In this document: in pieces, positions 25,696 through 34,998 of the stretch
How positions within the stretch are numbered: position 1 is the first letter of the stretch
Layout of the letters: every line of letters starts with the position of its first letter
NCBI GenBank assembly: GCA_026397595.1
Contig: JAPLUO010000196.1
Span: 1-44,857 of the forward strand
Origin: Caldifarciminota bacterium
GTDB taxonomy: Bacteria; Hydrothermota; Tepidihabitantia; Tepidihabitantales; Tepidihabitantaceae
DNA: 44,857 nt
Reading direction: 5' to 3'
Notes under the pieces: model-generated
The model's database searches: none
What the model was told of the DNA's origin: nothing
What the model saw: only the letters and a program-made list of their open reading frames with translations
Made by a program: the position numbers and the translations under genes

Positions 25696-27519
25696 CTAAA
25701 GGAATGGAAGCTCAAATGGAATCCCAAGTGACAGCCCGATGAACGATGGCAAGCCGCGCTCGCCCGCCTCGGGTTGCGTCAGCGGTCCCTGCACGCCAAA
25801 ACGAAGTCTGGCGGCCGGCACTTCCTTGCAGGGACTCTTGGTCTTGTCCACCAAATCGTACAAGTCGCCGATTGCCCCGACCACGTCAAACAGTTTGGAA
25901 AAATCATCCCCTATCGTCGTTGCCTGCTTATACTCCTGACAGGCTTTGGTCAACTTCTCACCGGCGCTCTCGATACGGGCCTTCAGCAACTCCGGACTGT
26001 CCGCGTGGCACACTTTGCGCGTAGCCTCGATGATGATGGCCGCCGAGCCGCTGACATCGCCCCCGTCCTCAATCTTGACCTGGGTCTCGAGGATCAGCCG
26101 GATGTGCTCCATCCCATTCAGCGCCACCGTGAATGTAAACGTCCCGCTCGTCTCGGCCTTGAGTTCGAAGCTGAGCGATGTGACGCCGCTCAGTGCCGCC
26201 GGGAGCCTGACCGCGGCCGACTTCGGCAAATCGATAGTGAATTCGACCGGCCCGGCCTTGAAATTGAATGTCAGCAGGTCACTGAGCGAAGGGAGACTTG
26301 CGCCGGGGATGGACGGGCTCTGGGACAATCCCGTCGCCTGCGGGGTGAAGATTCCGGCCAGCGACGAACCTTCCGATACGTCGATAGTGAACCGCCCGTC
26401 GCCGGTCGGCGAGAAACCGGTCGGCGACGAGAGCATGATGTTATCAAAGGGCACCCCGAGGCTGACAAGGACCGTGCGCGCCGAGTCCATCCGCTCGACG
26501 ATCCTCCCTCGTTCCCGTGCCTGCTGTTCGCTGTCCGTCATGGCTCTCTGACTGAGATACCCGGTGAACTTGACCAGCGAACCGGCACTGACCCTCTTGT
26601 ACGCTTCGGCCACCTCGACGAGATTCGCATTTTCCTCGGAGATCGTATCGTCGACCAGTATCTCGACGTAGGCTTCGGACAGGGCAAAAATGGGCTCGAA
26701 CCCAAGACCGATCGGACGGCCCGGCGCGCTGGGCGTATCACGTTGGACCCTGGCCGGGCCTGGCAATGGACGCATCTGCTGGACGACATGGGCCAGTTCG
26801 TGCCCGAGCAGCCTGCTGCCCCTGTCGGACCTGCCCGCATACTGCCCGGCTCCGAACACTACGTCCTGCCCGACCGTGAAAGCTCTGGCGTTGACGGCAC
26901 GGGCGGCTCTCGCGGCGTGTCGGTCGGCATGGATACGCACGCGGCTGAAGTCACGCCCAAGCCTGGGCTCGAAGAAAGCACGTTCTGACTCGGAGAGCGG
27001 CCGGCCGCCGCCTCGCAGGCCTTGGATCTGCGCCTCGACCTCCGGCGACACCTCGATGCCCGTGGTGCCCGATGGCGTCCTGCTCATGGTCGGTAGCTGA
27101 CTGCTGACGGCTGACCGCTGCCTGCCGGTCACTGATTGCTGACCACTGAAAACTGATCGCTCTCGTGGGTCCGGCATCCTCATGACCTCATCCGCCACTC
27201 TGTCCGCCTCGCGTTCGTATGCATCGTCCGGCTGACCGACTTCCAGCTTGGCTTGCACCCGTGTCGGGCAGGTGTGGCACGCTCCGCCGAACGGGCAGGT
27301 TCGGGGGGTGGATGTTATCGGGCACTGACCCATCTCCGGCTGTGCCGAATCGCCTCGCGCGACCTGCACCCGGCCGAAGTCGTGGCCCGCACCGCCGGAA
27401 CCCGCTGCGGGTTCTGTGACCTGCGGCAAGTCCGCTCGACGCTCAAGGGGCTTGCGCGCCGGAGGCACGTACGTGAAACCGCCTTTCTTTGCGGATTCCA
27501 GCACGCTACCCGAGCCCAT
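25696..27519 (-). CDS. DUF4157 (eCIS core) domain protein
   Basis: VQAKLEVGQPDDAYEREADRVADEVMRM...LSESERAFFEPRLGRDFSRVRIHADRHAARAARAVNARAFTVGQDVVFGAGQY...LLGHELAHVVQQ. Confidence 0.9.
   Translation of the reverse strand: MGSGSVLESAKKGGFTYVPPARKPLERRADLPQVTEPAAGSGGAGHDFGRVQVARGDSAQPEMGQCPITSTPRTCPFGGACHTCPTRVQAKLEVGQPDDAYEREADRVADEVMRMPDPRERSVFSGQQSVTGRQRSAVSSQLPTMSRTPSGTTGIEVSPEVEAQIQGLRGGGRPLSESERAFFEPRLGRDFSRVRIHADRHAARAARAVNARAFTVGQDVVFGAGQYAGRSDRGSRLLGHELAHVVQQMRPLPGPARVQRDTPSAPGRPIGLGFEPIFALSEAYVEILVDDTISEENANLVEVAEAYKRVSAGSLVKFTGYLSQRAMTDSEQQARERGRIVERMDSARTVLVSLGVPFDNIMLSSPTGFSPTGDGRFTIDVSEGSSLAGIFTPQATGLSQSPSIPGASLPSLSDLLTFNFKAGPVEFTIDLPKSAAVRLPAALSGVTSLSFELKAETSGTFTFTVALNGMEHIRLILETQVKIEDGGDVSGSAAIIIEATRKVCHADSPELLKARIESAGEKLTKACQEYKQATTIGDDFSKLFDVVGAIGDLYDLVDKTKSPCKEVPAARLRFGVQGPLTQPEAGERGLPSFIGLSLGIPFELPFL
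27097..27165. repeat. Heptanucleotide array inside the DUF4157 gene
   Basis: gctgactgctgacggctgaccgctgcctgccggtcactgattgctgaccactgaaaactgatcgct. Confidence 0.8.
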
Positions 27520-27766
27520 TCTTCAATCCTCCATAGACCGCCCGTGCCACCTGGGCGCCGACTTTTCTCGGGCCGCCCGCAGCAGCCAGGCGAATTGAAC
27601 CTGCATTCACACTCCGGGTGCTGCCGCCATCCCGGAATGACGCCGGCGTTCCCTCGCATGTGAGCAGGCGCGCAAGCTCATGCTGAAGCGCTTCGCTGAT
27701 GCGGTTGCGGTCGGCAGCGGGAAACCCGTGGAGGACCAGTTCCTCGATGGTGATGTCCAGCTTCAT
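27506..27766 (-). CDS. Small conserved eCIS-associated protein
   Basis: MKLDITIEELVLHGFPAADRNRISEALQHELARLL; ATGA-type overlap with the ATPase gene. Confidence 0.65.
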   Translation of the reverse strand: MKLDITIEELVLHGFPAADRNRISEALQHELARLLTCEGTPASFRDGGSTRSVNAGSIRLAAAGGPRKVGAQVARAVYGGLKNGLG

Positions 27767-29712
27767 TGCCAGTTGCCGACCTCGGCCACTACCGGCCTTT
27801 CGAGCTTGGCATACTCAACCTGTGCCGCCCGTCGCAGGTGCTTCATGGCCACCGATTCGCCGGCCTCAGCCGCTAGGAACGCGGCGTAGAGCGCGATGTT
27901 ACGGATGTTGCCGCCGGCAACGTCGAGCCGGGCGAGCCGGGCGAAGTCCAGGCCATTGGTCGGCGTAGCGGCAGGATAGACCCGGCGCCAGATTTCGGCC
28001 CGCTGCTCGGCGTCCGGGAATGGGAACTGGACCACGAACCGTATCCGCCGCAGGAAGGCCTGGTCCAGCGCCTCCTTCATATTGGTTGTCAGTATCGCCA
28101 GTCCGCGGTAGCCTTCCATGCGCTGGAGCAGGTAGCTGACTTCGATGTTGGCATAGCGGTCGTGGCTGTCCTTGACCTCGCTGCGCTTGCCGAAGAGCGC
28201 GTCGGCCTCGTCGAAGAGCAATACCGCCCCGCCGTCCTCGGCCGCATCAAAGACCCGGCGCAGGTTCTTCTCGGTCTCGCCGATGTACTTGCTTACGACC
28301 TGGCTTAAGTCAATCCGGTACAGGTCGAGCTTCAAGTGGTTCGCCAGCACTTCCGCGGCCAGGGTCTTACCGGTTCCGCTCGGGCCGGAGAATAGCACGC
28401 TGATGCCCAGCCCGCGCGCGCTCTTGGCGGCAAAGCCCCACGTCTCATAGACCTTCATCCGCTGCCGGACCTGGGCGGCCGCGTCACGCAGTATGTCTAG
28501 CTGCGACGCAGGCAGCACGATGTCGTCCCAACTGGCGACCGCCTCGACCCGCTGGGCTAAGTCCTCCAGTTTGGGTCGGGCCTGCCTGCGGCAGGCATCC
28601 CATAAGGCGTCCCCTCGGTCACTGGCCGCTGCCGCGGTTTCGGCACAGACGGCACTGATGGCGCGGGCGCTCAGGCTGAACTGGGCAACCAGGGCGTCGA
28701 GACCGCCGTTCATCCGGGCCGCTTCCGGACCCAGACACGAACGCCACAAGTCCCGCTGTTCCGCGACGGTAGGCTTGGTCACGTCAAAGACCGCGGTTGG
28801 CCGGTTCCTCGTCTGCCATCGCTCCCGGGCGCTGATGAGCAGGACTCCGCCGACGTGCTCAAGAAACTGGTTCACCGCGTTCTTCCGCGGCAGGTCGGCC
28901 GCGTCAATGTCGTCGCATTCCAGCAGCAGCGCGCTGGTTCCGAGAATCGACTCGCGCTCCCAGAGCCGCGTCACGGCATCGAGCTCCCCCGGCGCCAGCG
29001 GCAGGGCTCCGGCGGACATAAGACTCAGGTTGAGTCCGGCCGCCGAGCAGACAGCGGCCGCTACTCCCCGCCTGCCGACTACATCCGGACCACACAACTG
29101 GACAAGCGGCAGCGGCGCGTTGTGTGAAGCCTGAGACCAGACCGAGCCTATGCGCCCGGCCAGCGCCCGGTGCGTAGGTACTTCCAGACCGGCGTGGCGG
29201 ACCGGTTCAACAATCCCGGCCAGGCGCTCATCCCGAGCCGGAACACCGGTGAGATAGTGCAGCACCCGCTCATCAATCTTCAGCGGGCTGAGTGTGACGC
29301 TGCTGCCGGGTCCGACCTCGACGAGCCGCCACCGGCGCAGAGTCGCATCCGGCCCCAGCGCGCTCCAGTGCGGCTCGGCCAACGCGGCCAAAGCCAGGCT
29401 GAACGTCGGGTAGGCGCGCAGCGGTTCGCCGTGAACCTGTGCGCAAAGGGCCGGGAACCGGGAATCGAGCTCCACCGCCGCGCAGAGCAGCAGCAGGTCG
29501 TGCTCAAAGACCGAAAGCCCGAAACGCGCGCAAAGGGTTTCAAGTGCCGGCGGCGGCGACAGTTCGGCCGACTGCTGACCGCTGACCGCCGGCTGGTCCT
29601 TGCCCTGGGCCCGTGCAATGTGACACTCAAGCCGATGGCGCAGCAGTGCGATTGCGGCAGTCAGGTATTGCTGATTAGCTTCGAGCCAGTTGACTTCCGG
29701 TGCTGCTTTCAT
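27763..29712 (-). CDS. AAA+ ATPase of eCIS (Afp15/Pvc15-type)
   Basis: GPSGTGKTLAAEVLANHLKLDLYRIDLSQVVSKYIGETEKNLRRVFDAAEDGGAVLLFDEADALFGKRSEVKDSHDRYANIEVSYLLQRMEGY. Confidence 0.93.
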   Translation of the reverse strand: MKAAPEVNWLEANQQYLTAAIALLRHRLECHIARAQGKDQPAVSGQQSAELSPPPALETLCARFGLSVFEHDLLLLCAAVELDSRFPALCAQVHGEPLRAYPTFSLALAALAEPHWSALGPDATLRRWRLVEVGPGSSVTLSPLKIDERVLHYLTGVPARDERLAGIVEPVRHAGLEVPTHRALAGRIGSVWSQASHNAPLPLVQLCGPDVVGRRGVAAAVCSAAGLNLSLMSAGALPLAPGELDAVTRLWERESILGTSALLLECDDIDAADLPRKNAVNQFLEHVGGVLLISARERWQTRNRPTAVFDVTKPTVAEQRDLWRSCLGPEAARMNGGLDALVAQFSLSARAISAVCAETAAAASDRGDALWDACRRQARPKLEDLAQRVEAVASWDDIVLPASQLDILRDAAAQVRQRMKVYETWGFAAKSARGLGISVLFSGPSGTGKTLAAEVLANHLKLDLYRIDLSQVVSKYIGETEKNLRRVFDAAEDGGAVLLFDEADALFGKRSEVKDSHDRYANIEVSYLLQRMEGYRGLAILTTNMKEALDQAFLRRIRFVVQFPFPDAEQRAEIWRRVYPAATPTNGLDFARLARLDVAGGNIRNIALYAAFLAAEAGESVAMKHLRRAAQVEYAKLERPVVAEVGNWQ

Positions 29713-30941
29713 GCGCCTATCGTCACCTTCTGACTCGGGTCGAATGTCGGCGGGTCGGTCGAGCGGTCAATCAGCAGGCTGTCGATGCCATCTACCCGCA
29801 GACGCACCCAATGGTCGCCCGGCGCGAGATTCTTGAACGTGAAGGCCAGCGCACCGGTATGCTCCACGAAAAACGGTGCCGCGGGAACCGCCTGGTCACC
29901 GAGAGTCAAGGTCACATCCTGGCCCCGGTGGACGTCCGGGCTGCAATGGACGGTGACCGTAGTCTCCTCACCTGCCGGCGCTCCCGCACTGATGCCGACT
30001 ATCCTCGGAACCAGCACCAGCGGCAGTTCGTTGGTGACGACCGGCGCGGTCCCGCCCTCCGGGTAAATCACCGCCGCGATAGTGTAGACCCCAACGGGCA
30101 GGTGTCGCTCCGGCGGGACAAGAATCGGGCTCGCGACCCGGACGCTGAACTGTGCGGCTGAGCCTCCCGGCTCAGCCGCGAATGTGTATCGCTCGCCACC
30201 GCGGAGGTACGTCAGGCGCGCACTCACTTCCGAGCCGGCAAGTTGGCGCCCGGTCAGAGTCAGAACCTCACCCGTCCGGATGCCCACCTGCCGATTGGGG
30301 AACACCAGGCCCTCAAGGCCCGGGCCGCCGGGTGAAAGACCGGGCTCGGCCCTGACTCCCCTCACCAGCACCGGCAACGCTGACCGGGCCGGCTGCCTGG
30401 CTTCGATGAAGACGACCGACGCCTGGTAGGCCACCGAAAGAACGTAGGGCGTCTGGAAGAACACCGACCACAGCTTGGACAACTCATCCAGCGTAAAGGC
30501 CGACGGCGTAAACTTGACCAAGTCGATGTCGTTAGCGAGGTCGGCCGCGTCAAGGTATCCGCCCTTGATTCCATCCCGAATCAATTGCCGGGTGAGGACC
30601 GGCTGTGTGTGCAGGGCGCGCACCACGCTGCCCATGACGCGCTGGGGCTTCAGTTCCGACTCGTTGCCGTAGAAAGAAAGCACGTAGTGGAGGTCGAGCG
30701 CGGCCCGGGGCCGCTGGACCACCGCGCTGTCGCTGTCCCGCGTCGGCAGGTCGGAATTGCGCCCGGCGGTGTTGGGAGTGACCTGGTAGAGGAAGACGTT
30801 TACCCCGGTATCAGGCAGACTGCCGCCCGGGGTCGGGCGCACGGCAGTCGCCACGGCGCCGGTCACGTCCTCGGAAACCGCGGCGTGCAGCATCTGCCGC
30901 AAGACCTCGGTGACGGTGGCAATCGCCAGGAAGTTGCTCAC
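29709..30941 (-). CDS. DUF4255 tail-terminator (Afp16/Pvc16-type) with Ig-like C-terminus
   Basis: MSNFLAIATVTEVLRQMLHAAV...GVNVFLYQVTPNTAGRNSDLPTRDSDSAVVQRPRAALDLHYVLSFYGNESELKPQRVMGSVVRALHTQPVL. Confidence 0.92.
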   Translation of the reverse strand: MSNFLAIATVTEVLRQMLHAAVSEDVTGAVATAVRPTPGGSLPDTGVNVFLYQVTPNTAGRNSDLPTRDSDSAVVQRPRAALDLHYVLSFYGNESELKPQRVMGSVVRALHTQPVLTRQLIRDGIKGGYLDAADLANDIDLVKFTPSAFTLDELSKLWSVFFQTPYVLSVAYQASVVFIEARQPARSALPVLVRGVRAEPGLSPGGPGLEGLVFPNRQVGIRTGEVLTLTGRQLAGSEVSARLTYLRGGERYTFAAEPGGSAAQFSVRVASPILVPPERHLPVGVYTIAAVIYPEGGTAPVVTNELPLVLVPRIVGISAGAPAGEETTVTVHCSPDVHRGQDVTLTLGDQAVPAAPFFVEHTGALAFTFKNLAPGDHWVRLRVDGIDSLLIDRSTDPPTFDPSQKVTIGA

Positions 30942-31912
30942 TGCCGCCTCTCGCCCTCCTGCCTGAGGTAGTCCGCCAGCGAGAGGCGTGGCGAACGTTG
31001 CCGCGAAGGGCCGGGCCGCGCCGGCTCCGGCTGGATCGCCCGCACCTCGATGCGCCCGATTGTCACGTGCACGGTCGGCTCCGGTGCCGGGGGCTTGATG
31101 AACGGCAGAGGGTTGTCTCTCAAGGCAGGACCCCGAAGCTCCCCGGCGGCGCGAGGGCGAATCGGGACGAGCGTCGGTCGAGTTGCGAGTTGCGGGTTAC
31201 GAGTTGCGGGTTGCGGGTTGCGAGCTGCGAGTTCAGTCCGCGGTTCATCATTCATCGCTCCGCGCTCATCGCGCGCCGGCCGAGTTACGGGTTGCGTGTT
31301 ACGAGTTACGAGTTCCGTCCGCGATTCACCCCTCGTCGCTCCGCGCTCATCGCGCGCCGACCGAGTTGCGGGTTGCGGGCCACGAGTTACGAGTTGCGGG
31401 CTACGAGTTACGAGTTCGGTCTGTGGTTCATCACTTATCGCTCCGCGTTCATCGCTCGCAGGCCGAGTTGCGGGTTGCGAGTTACGAGTTACGAGTTGCG
31501 GGTTGCGAGTTGCGGGTCGGCTCCGCGATTCATCACTCATCGCTCCGCGCTCATCGCTCACCGGCCGAGTTGCGGGTTGCGGGCCACGAGTTGCGAGTTG
31601 CGGGTTGCGAGTTGCGGGTTGCGAGTTGCGAGCTGCGAGTTCAGCCCGCGGTTCATCATTCATCGCTCCGCGCTCATCGCGCGCCGGCCGAGTCACGGGT
31701 TGCGGGTTGCGGGTTACGCGTTCTGTCCGCGATTCACTACTCATCGCTCCGCGCTCATCGCTTGCCGGGCGACTTGCGCGCCCGGCGCGCTCTGTCGTCT
31801 CCGCTGCGGTCATCACGTCCGGGCCGGGAGCGAATCGGGACGGAATGAGCGGCTGCAGGACCGGCGCATGGCCCATCGCCCGGGATGCGAGTCGAGACAG
31901 GTAGTCGCTCAT
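30938..31912 (-). CDS. eCIS-associated protein with expanded 7-aa-repeat linker
   Basis: Start taken at MSDYLSRLASRAMGHAPVLQPLIPSRFAPGP (ATGA overlap with upstream gene); C-terminus VHVTIGRIEVRAIQP...RLSLADYLRQEG; middle dominated by TRNPQLA/DERGAM repeats. Confidence 0.7.
   Translation of the reverse strand: MSDYLSRLASRAMGHAPVLQPLIPSRFAPGPDVMTAAETTERAGRASRPASDERGAMSSESRTERVTRNPQPVTRPARDERGAMNDEPRAELAARNSQPATRNPQLATRGPQPATRPVSDERGAMSDESRSRPATRNPQLVTRNSQPATRPASDERGAISDEPQTELVTRSPQLVTRGPQPATRSARDERGATRGESRTELVTRNTQPVTRPARDERGAMNDEPRTELAARNPQPATRNPQLATRPTLVPIRPRAAGELRGPALRDNPLPFIKPPAPEPTVHVTIGRIEVRAIQPEPARPGPSRQRSPRLSLADYLRQEGERRQ
31183..31760. repeat. Heptanucleotide arrays (CGAGTTR/CGGGTTR and TTCATCR-type) within the eCIS linker gene
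   Basis: gagttgcgggttacgagttgcgggttgcgggttgcgagctgcgag... alternating with ttcatcattcatcgctccgcgctcatcgc modules. Confidence 0.9.
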
Positions 31913-32691
31913 GAACCTGCAAGCCCGAGGTAATGCTGACGTCGCCGGGCGCCAAGCGCCAGGATGTCCTGCTCGCGCCACCCATAGGCTTGAGCCAAGG
32001 TGTGGACTTCAGACAGCAACCGCTGCGCTTCCATCGCCAGCTCGGCCCAGAAGAACCCGGCCGGGTCCAGGACTTCCTCCCACTGGTTCCCGCACTGCGG
32101 GCAGGTCAGGTCGAAAGCCAGCTCGGCCATGGGGTCGAGATCCTCCATCCGGCCGGCCAACGCCGACACTGTCGTTTCCGGAAGCCGTGAAGGTCGAACC
32201 TCCTGCTTTCCGTGTCTGACCGAGATGACGCAGCGTTCGAGCAAGGCGCGACGTGCCGCCGCCGGGTCCGGGCTGACCGCCGCCGCGGCCTGGTCGCGGC
32301 TGTCAGGCAGGCGAAAGCGAACCGCATACTTGCCGCTCCGCAAGCTGAACGCTGAACGCTGACGGCTGACGGCTGACGGCTGACGGCTGACCGCCGACTG
32401 CCGCCCGCTGACCGCTGACCGCTGACCGCTGATCGCAGAAACCGCTATCGGGATTTCCAGTTGCTCTCCGCACCCGGGGCAACGGGCCGAGGCCGTCATG
32501 ACGTCGCCGAACACCTTCGCGCGCAGTTCCAGCAGCAGACGGTCGCGCTGCCCCAATGGCAGCCGCGCCGAACGCTCGCGCGTCAGGTCCGGGAAGCCGT
32601 GCTCAAGAACCGTCAGCGCCCGGTCAACCGGATGCTGGTCCTGGCCGGCCTCCCAGACCGCCAGGATGTCCTGCGCGGTCAGGCCCCGCAT
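31909..32691 (-). CDS. T4 gp26-like baseplate/chaperone-type eCIS protein
   Basis: MRGLTAQDILAVWEAGQDQHPVDRALTVLEHGFPDLTRERSARLPLGQRDRLLLELRAKVFGDVMTASARCPGCGEQLEIP; CxxC pairs (CPGC, CPQC); interrupted by a heptad-encoded insert. Confidence 0.65.
   Translation of the reverse strand: MRGLTAQDILAVWEAGQDQHPVDRALTVLEHGFPDLTRERSARLPLGQRDRLLLELRAKVFGDVMTASARCPGCGEQLEIPIAVSAISGQRSAVSGRQSAVSRQPSAVSRQRSAFSLRSGKYAVRFRLPDSRDQAAAAVSPDPAAARRALLERCVISVRHGKQEVRPSRLPETTVSALAGRMEDLDPMAELAFDLTCPQCGNQWEEVLDPAGFFWAELAMEAQRLLSEVHTLAQAYGWREQDILALGARRRQHYLGLAGS
32340..32440. repeat. Heptanucleotide array inside the gp26-like gene
   Basis: aagctgaacgctgaacgctgacggctgacggctgacggctgacggctgaccgcc... translated as SAVSGRQSAVSRQPSAVSRQRSAFS. 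Confidence 0.88.
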
Positions 32692-32694
32692 GTG

Positions 32695-33219
32695 CTATGC
32701 CGGCTCGAGGAAGCTCGGCTCGGTCGGTTCGCCTACTTCGTAGTCGCGCTCCCAGCCCTCGTTCTCAAGCTTGATGGACTGGATAAGCACGGCGGACCCG
32801 CTGGCGTCGAGGTCGGCCTGCGCCTGGAACTCGGAAACCCAGCACCGGTAGACCTTGTAGGCGAGGACAACCTGCCCGGCCTCGTTGTAGACCTCGATGA
32901 TGATGTCCTTGCGGAAGTCCTTCAGGGACACCTCGGAGCCGAAGCCGGACCCGAAGTTCCAGACCTTGTTCGCCCACTGCTCGAACTCTCGGTCGTGGGT
33001 GACGCCGCGTTCCAGCGAGATGGCCTCGAACTTGTTCTGGCCGGGCGACTTGTGCACGGTACTCGGGTCGCCGCCTTCACGGTGCTCAACCGGCGTATTT
33101 GAACGCTTGAGCGCGCCGACCTTGCTCACGCCGGCAACGTAGCGTCCGTCCCACTTGACGCGGAACTTGAAGTTCTTGTAGGGGTCGAGCCGGTACGAGT
33201 TGACTGAGAACTTTGCCAT
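32695..33219 (-). CDS. T4 gp19-like tail tube protein
   Basis: MAKFSVNSYRLDPYKNFKFRVKWDGRYVAGVSKVGALKRSNTPVEHREGGDPSTVHKSPGQNKFEAISLERGVTHDREFEQWANKVW. Confidence 0.93.
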   Translation of the reverse strand: MAKFSVNSYRLDPYKNFKFRVKWDGRYVAGVSKVGALKRSNTPVEHREGGDPSTVHKSPGQNKFEAISLERGVTHDREFEQWANKVWNFGSGFGSEVSLKDFRKDIIIEVYNEAGQVVLAYKVYRCWVSEFQAQADLDASGSAVLIQSIKLENEGWERDYEVGEPTEPSFLEPA

Positions 33220-33228
33220 TGCTCCTCC

Positions 33229-34998
33229 TTATGCCTGGACCTGGCCGGCCATCTGCTGCAGCTTGATAATCACGAACTCGGCCGGCTTCAGCGGCGCGAA
33301 GCCCACGACGATGTTGACGATACCTTTGTTGACATCGTCCTGGGTCGTGGTTTCCTTGTCGCACTTGACGAAGTAGGCGTCCTTGGGCGTCGTCCCCTGG
33401 AACGCGCCCTGCCGGAACATGCTGTGCATGAACGAGCCGATGTTCAGCCGAATCTGGGACCAGAGCGGCTCATCGTTCGGCTCGAACACGACACACTGCG
33501 TGCCCCGGTACAGGCTCTCTTCGATGAAGAGCGCCGTCCGCCGCACCGGGATGTACTTCCATTCGGAAGCCAGACGGTCATTCCCTTGCAGCGTGCGGGC
33601 GCCCCAGACCACCGTCCCGGCAGCCGGCATCGTGCGCAGACAGTTGACGCCGAGCGGGTTCAACTCGCCATTCTCTCCGTCGGTCAGGGGAACCGCGGGC
33701 CCCAACGTGCCGTTGAGCGCCGCATCGAGCCCGGCCGGTGCCTTCCACACGCCGCGCTGCGCGTCGGTGCGGGCGAACACGCCGGCGACCGCGCCGCACG
33801 GGGCGAAAACCTCAACTTGGTTCTCACGCACGGGGTTCTGCATCAACAGGCGCGGAAAGAACACGGCCGCGTTCTTGCTGGTGGTGCCGACGCTGCTGAC
33901 CCCGGTCTTCGCCGCGTCTTTGCCGACCCAACCGGTCGGCGCATCCAACACCAGCATCGCCCTCCGCTTCTCGCAGTAGGTGGCGGCCGCGGCGACAACC
34001 GTGAGGTCGATGTCCCCGGCGGCCGTGTACGGCGGGATGCACAGGAGATTGAACAGGTCTGTCTTCTCCAACGCATACAGCCCGGTCTTGCCCGACTCCG
34101 AGCCCGTGACGACAGTTGAAGTAAGCGCGCTCCCGTCGTCGCCGCCGACGCCTGAAGCCGTGGCCGGAAGACTGACGGGCCGCTCGGCCCCGATGGTCCA
34201 CGTGCTGCCCGTCTTCTGTACCCGCGCCAGCCTCGACTGCTGCTCAAGGACTGTGGGCAGAAAACGCGGAGCGGCGGGGTCGGACGAGACATTGAGGAAC
34301 TTCTCCTGATTGCCGGACCCATCCTCCACGGTCAGGTTGAACAACTTCGTGTCGGATGGAGACCGCGTGTCGGAGTCGGCCGTAGCTTTCAAGCCTCCGC
34401 CCCATGACCCCTCATATGCTGCTTCCAGGGTCAGGGTGCCCAGCGTCACGTGGGCTTTGGCTGCGGGCACGGCCAGCAGGACGCCGGCGTCGGCGGCCGC
34501 GTTGATGTCTGTCATCGTTGTCCCGGTCGCGGCAACCGCCTGCACCTTGTCGTTCACGGTCTTCGCTGCCAGCTTCTCGGCGGCCGACTTCGCGCCGTCG
34601 CCGTTTATCAGGTCGAACGCTGCGGTTGCGTCAGCCTTGGCGTCGGCGATGCTATCTCCCCCCTTGGCGGCATCCGCGACCGCGGTAGCCGCGGCCAGCG
34701 CCGCGACTCTTTCCGCGTCACTGGCAAAATACGGGGAGAAGAGGCGAACGACAACGGCCTGGCTGCCGCCATTCCGATAGAAGTCCTGAACCGCGTAGCC
34801 AAGGGTGCTCCCGGTCCAAAGCCCCCCGAAACTGCGCTCGAAATCACTATAGCTGTTTACGGTGACTGGTTCGTTGACCGGGCCGCGCTTGGCCCGGCCG
34901 ATGAAAGCGGTTATCGACGTCGCGACGCCGGTAATTGTGCGTACCCCGCTGGGCACTTCCTCGATGTATACACCCGGATAAGTCGGGTTTACAGGCAT
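33229..34998 (-). CDS. Contractile tail sheath protein
   Basis: Start at MPVNPTYPGVYIEEVPSGVRTITGVATSITAFIGRAKRGPVNEPVTVNSYSDFERSFGGL with AAGGAGGACAGT upstream; C-terminus NKGIVNIVVGFAPLKPAEFVIIKLQQMAGQ. Confidence 0.95.
   Translation of the reverse strand: MPVNPTYPGVYIEEVPSGVRTITGVATSITAFIGRAKRGPVNEPVTVNSYSDFERSFGGLWTGSTLGYAVQDFYRNGGSQAVVVRLFSPYFASDAERVAALAAATAVADAAKGGDSIADAKADATAAFDLINGDGAKSAAEKLAAKTVNDKVQAVAATGTTMTDINAAADAGVLLAVPAAKAHVTLGTLTLEAAYEGSWGGGLKATADSDTRSPSDTKLFNLTVEDGSGNQEKFLNVSSDPAAPRFLPTVLEQQSRLARVQKTGSTWTIGAERPVSLPATASGVGGDDGSALTSTVVTGSESGKTGLYALEKTDLFNLLCIPPYTAAGDIDLTVVAAAATYCEKRRAMLVLDAPTGWVGKDAAKTGVSSVGTTSKNAAVFFPRLLMQNPVRENQVEVFAPCGAVAGVFARTDAQRGVWKAPAGLDAALNGTLGPAVPLTDGENGELNPLGVNCLRTMPAAGTVVWGARTLQGNDRLASEWKYIPVRRTALFIEESLYRGTQCVVFEPNDEPLWSQIRLNIGSFMHSMFRQGAFQGTTPKDAYFVKCDKETTTQDDVNKGIVNIVVGFAPLKPAEFVIIKLQQMAGQVQA

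Noticed and set aside
31183-31760. CRISPR-like array
   Set aside because: No repeat-spacer alternation with unique spacers; it is contiguous heptamer sequence inside an ORF.
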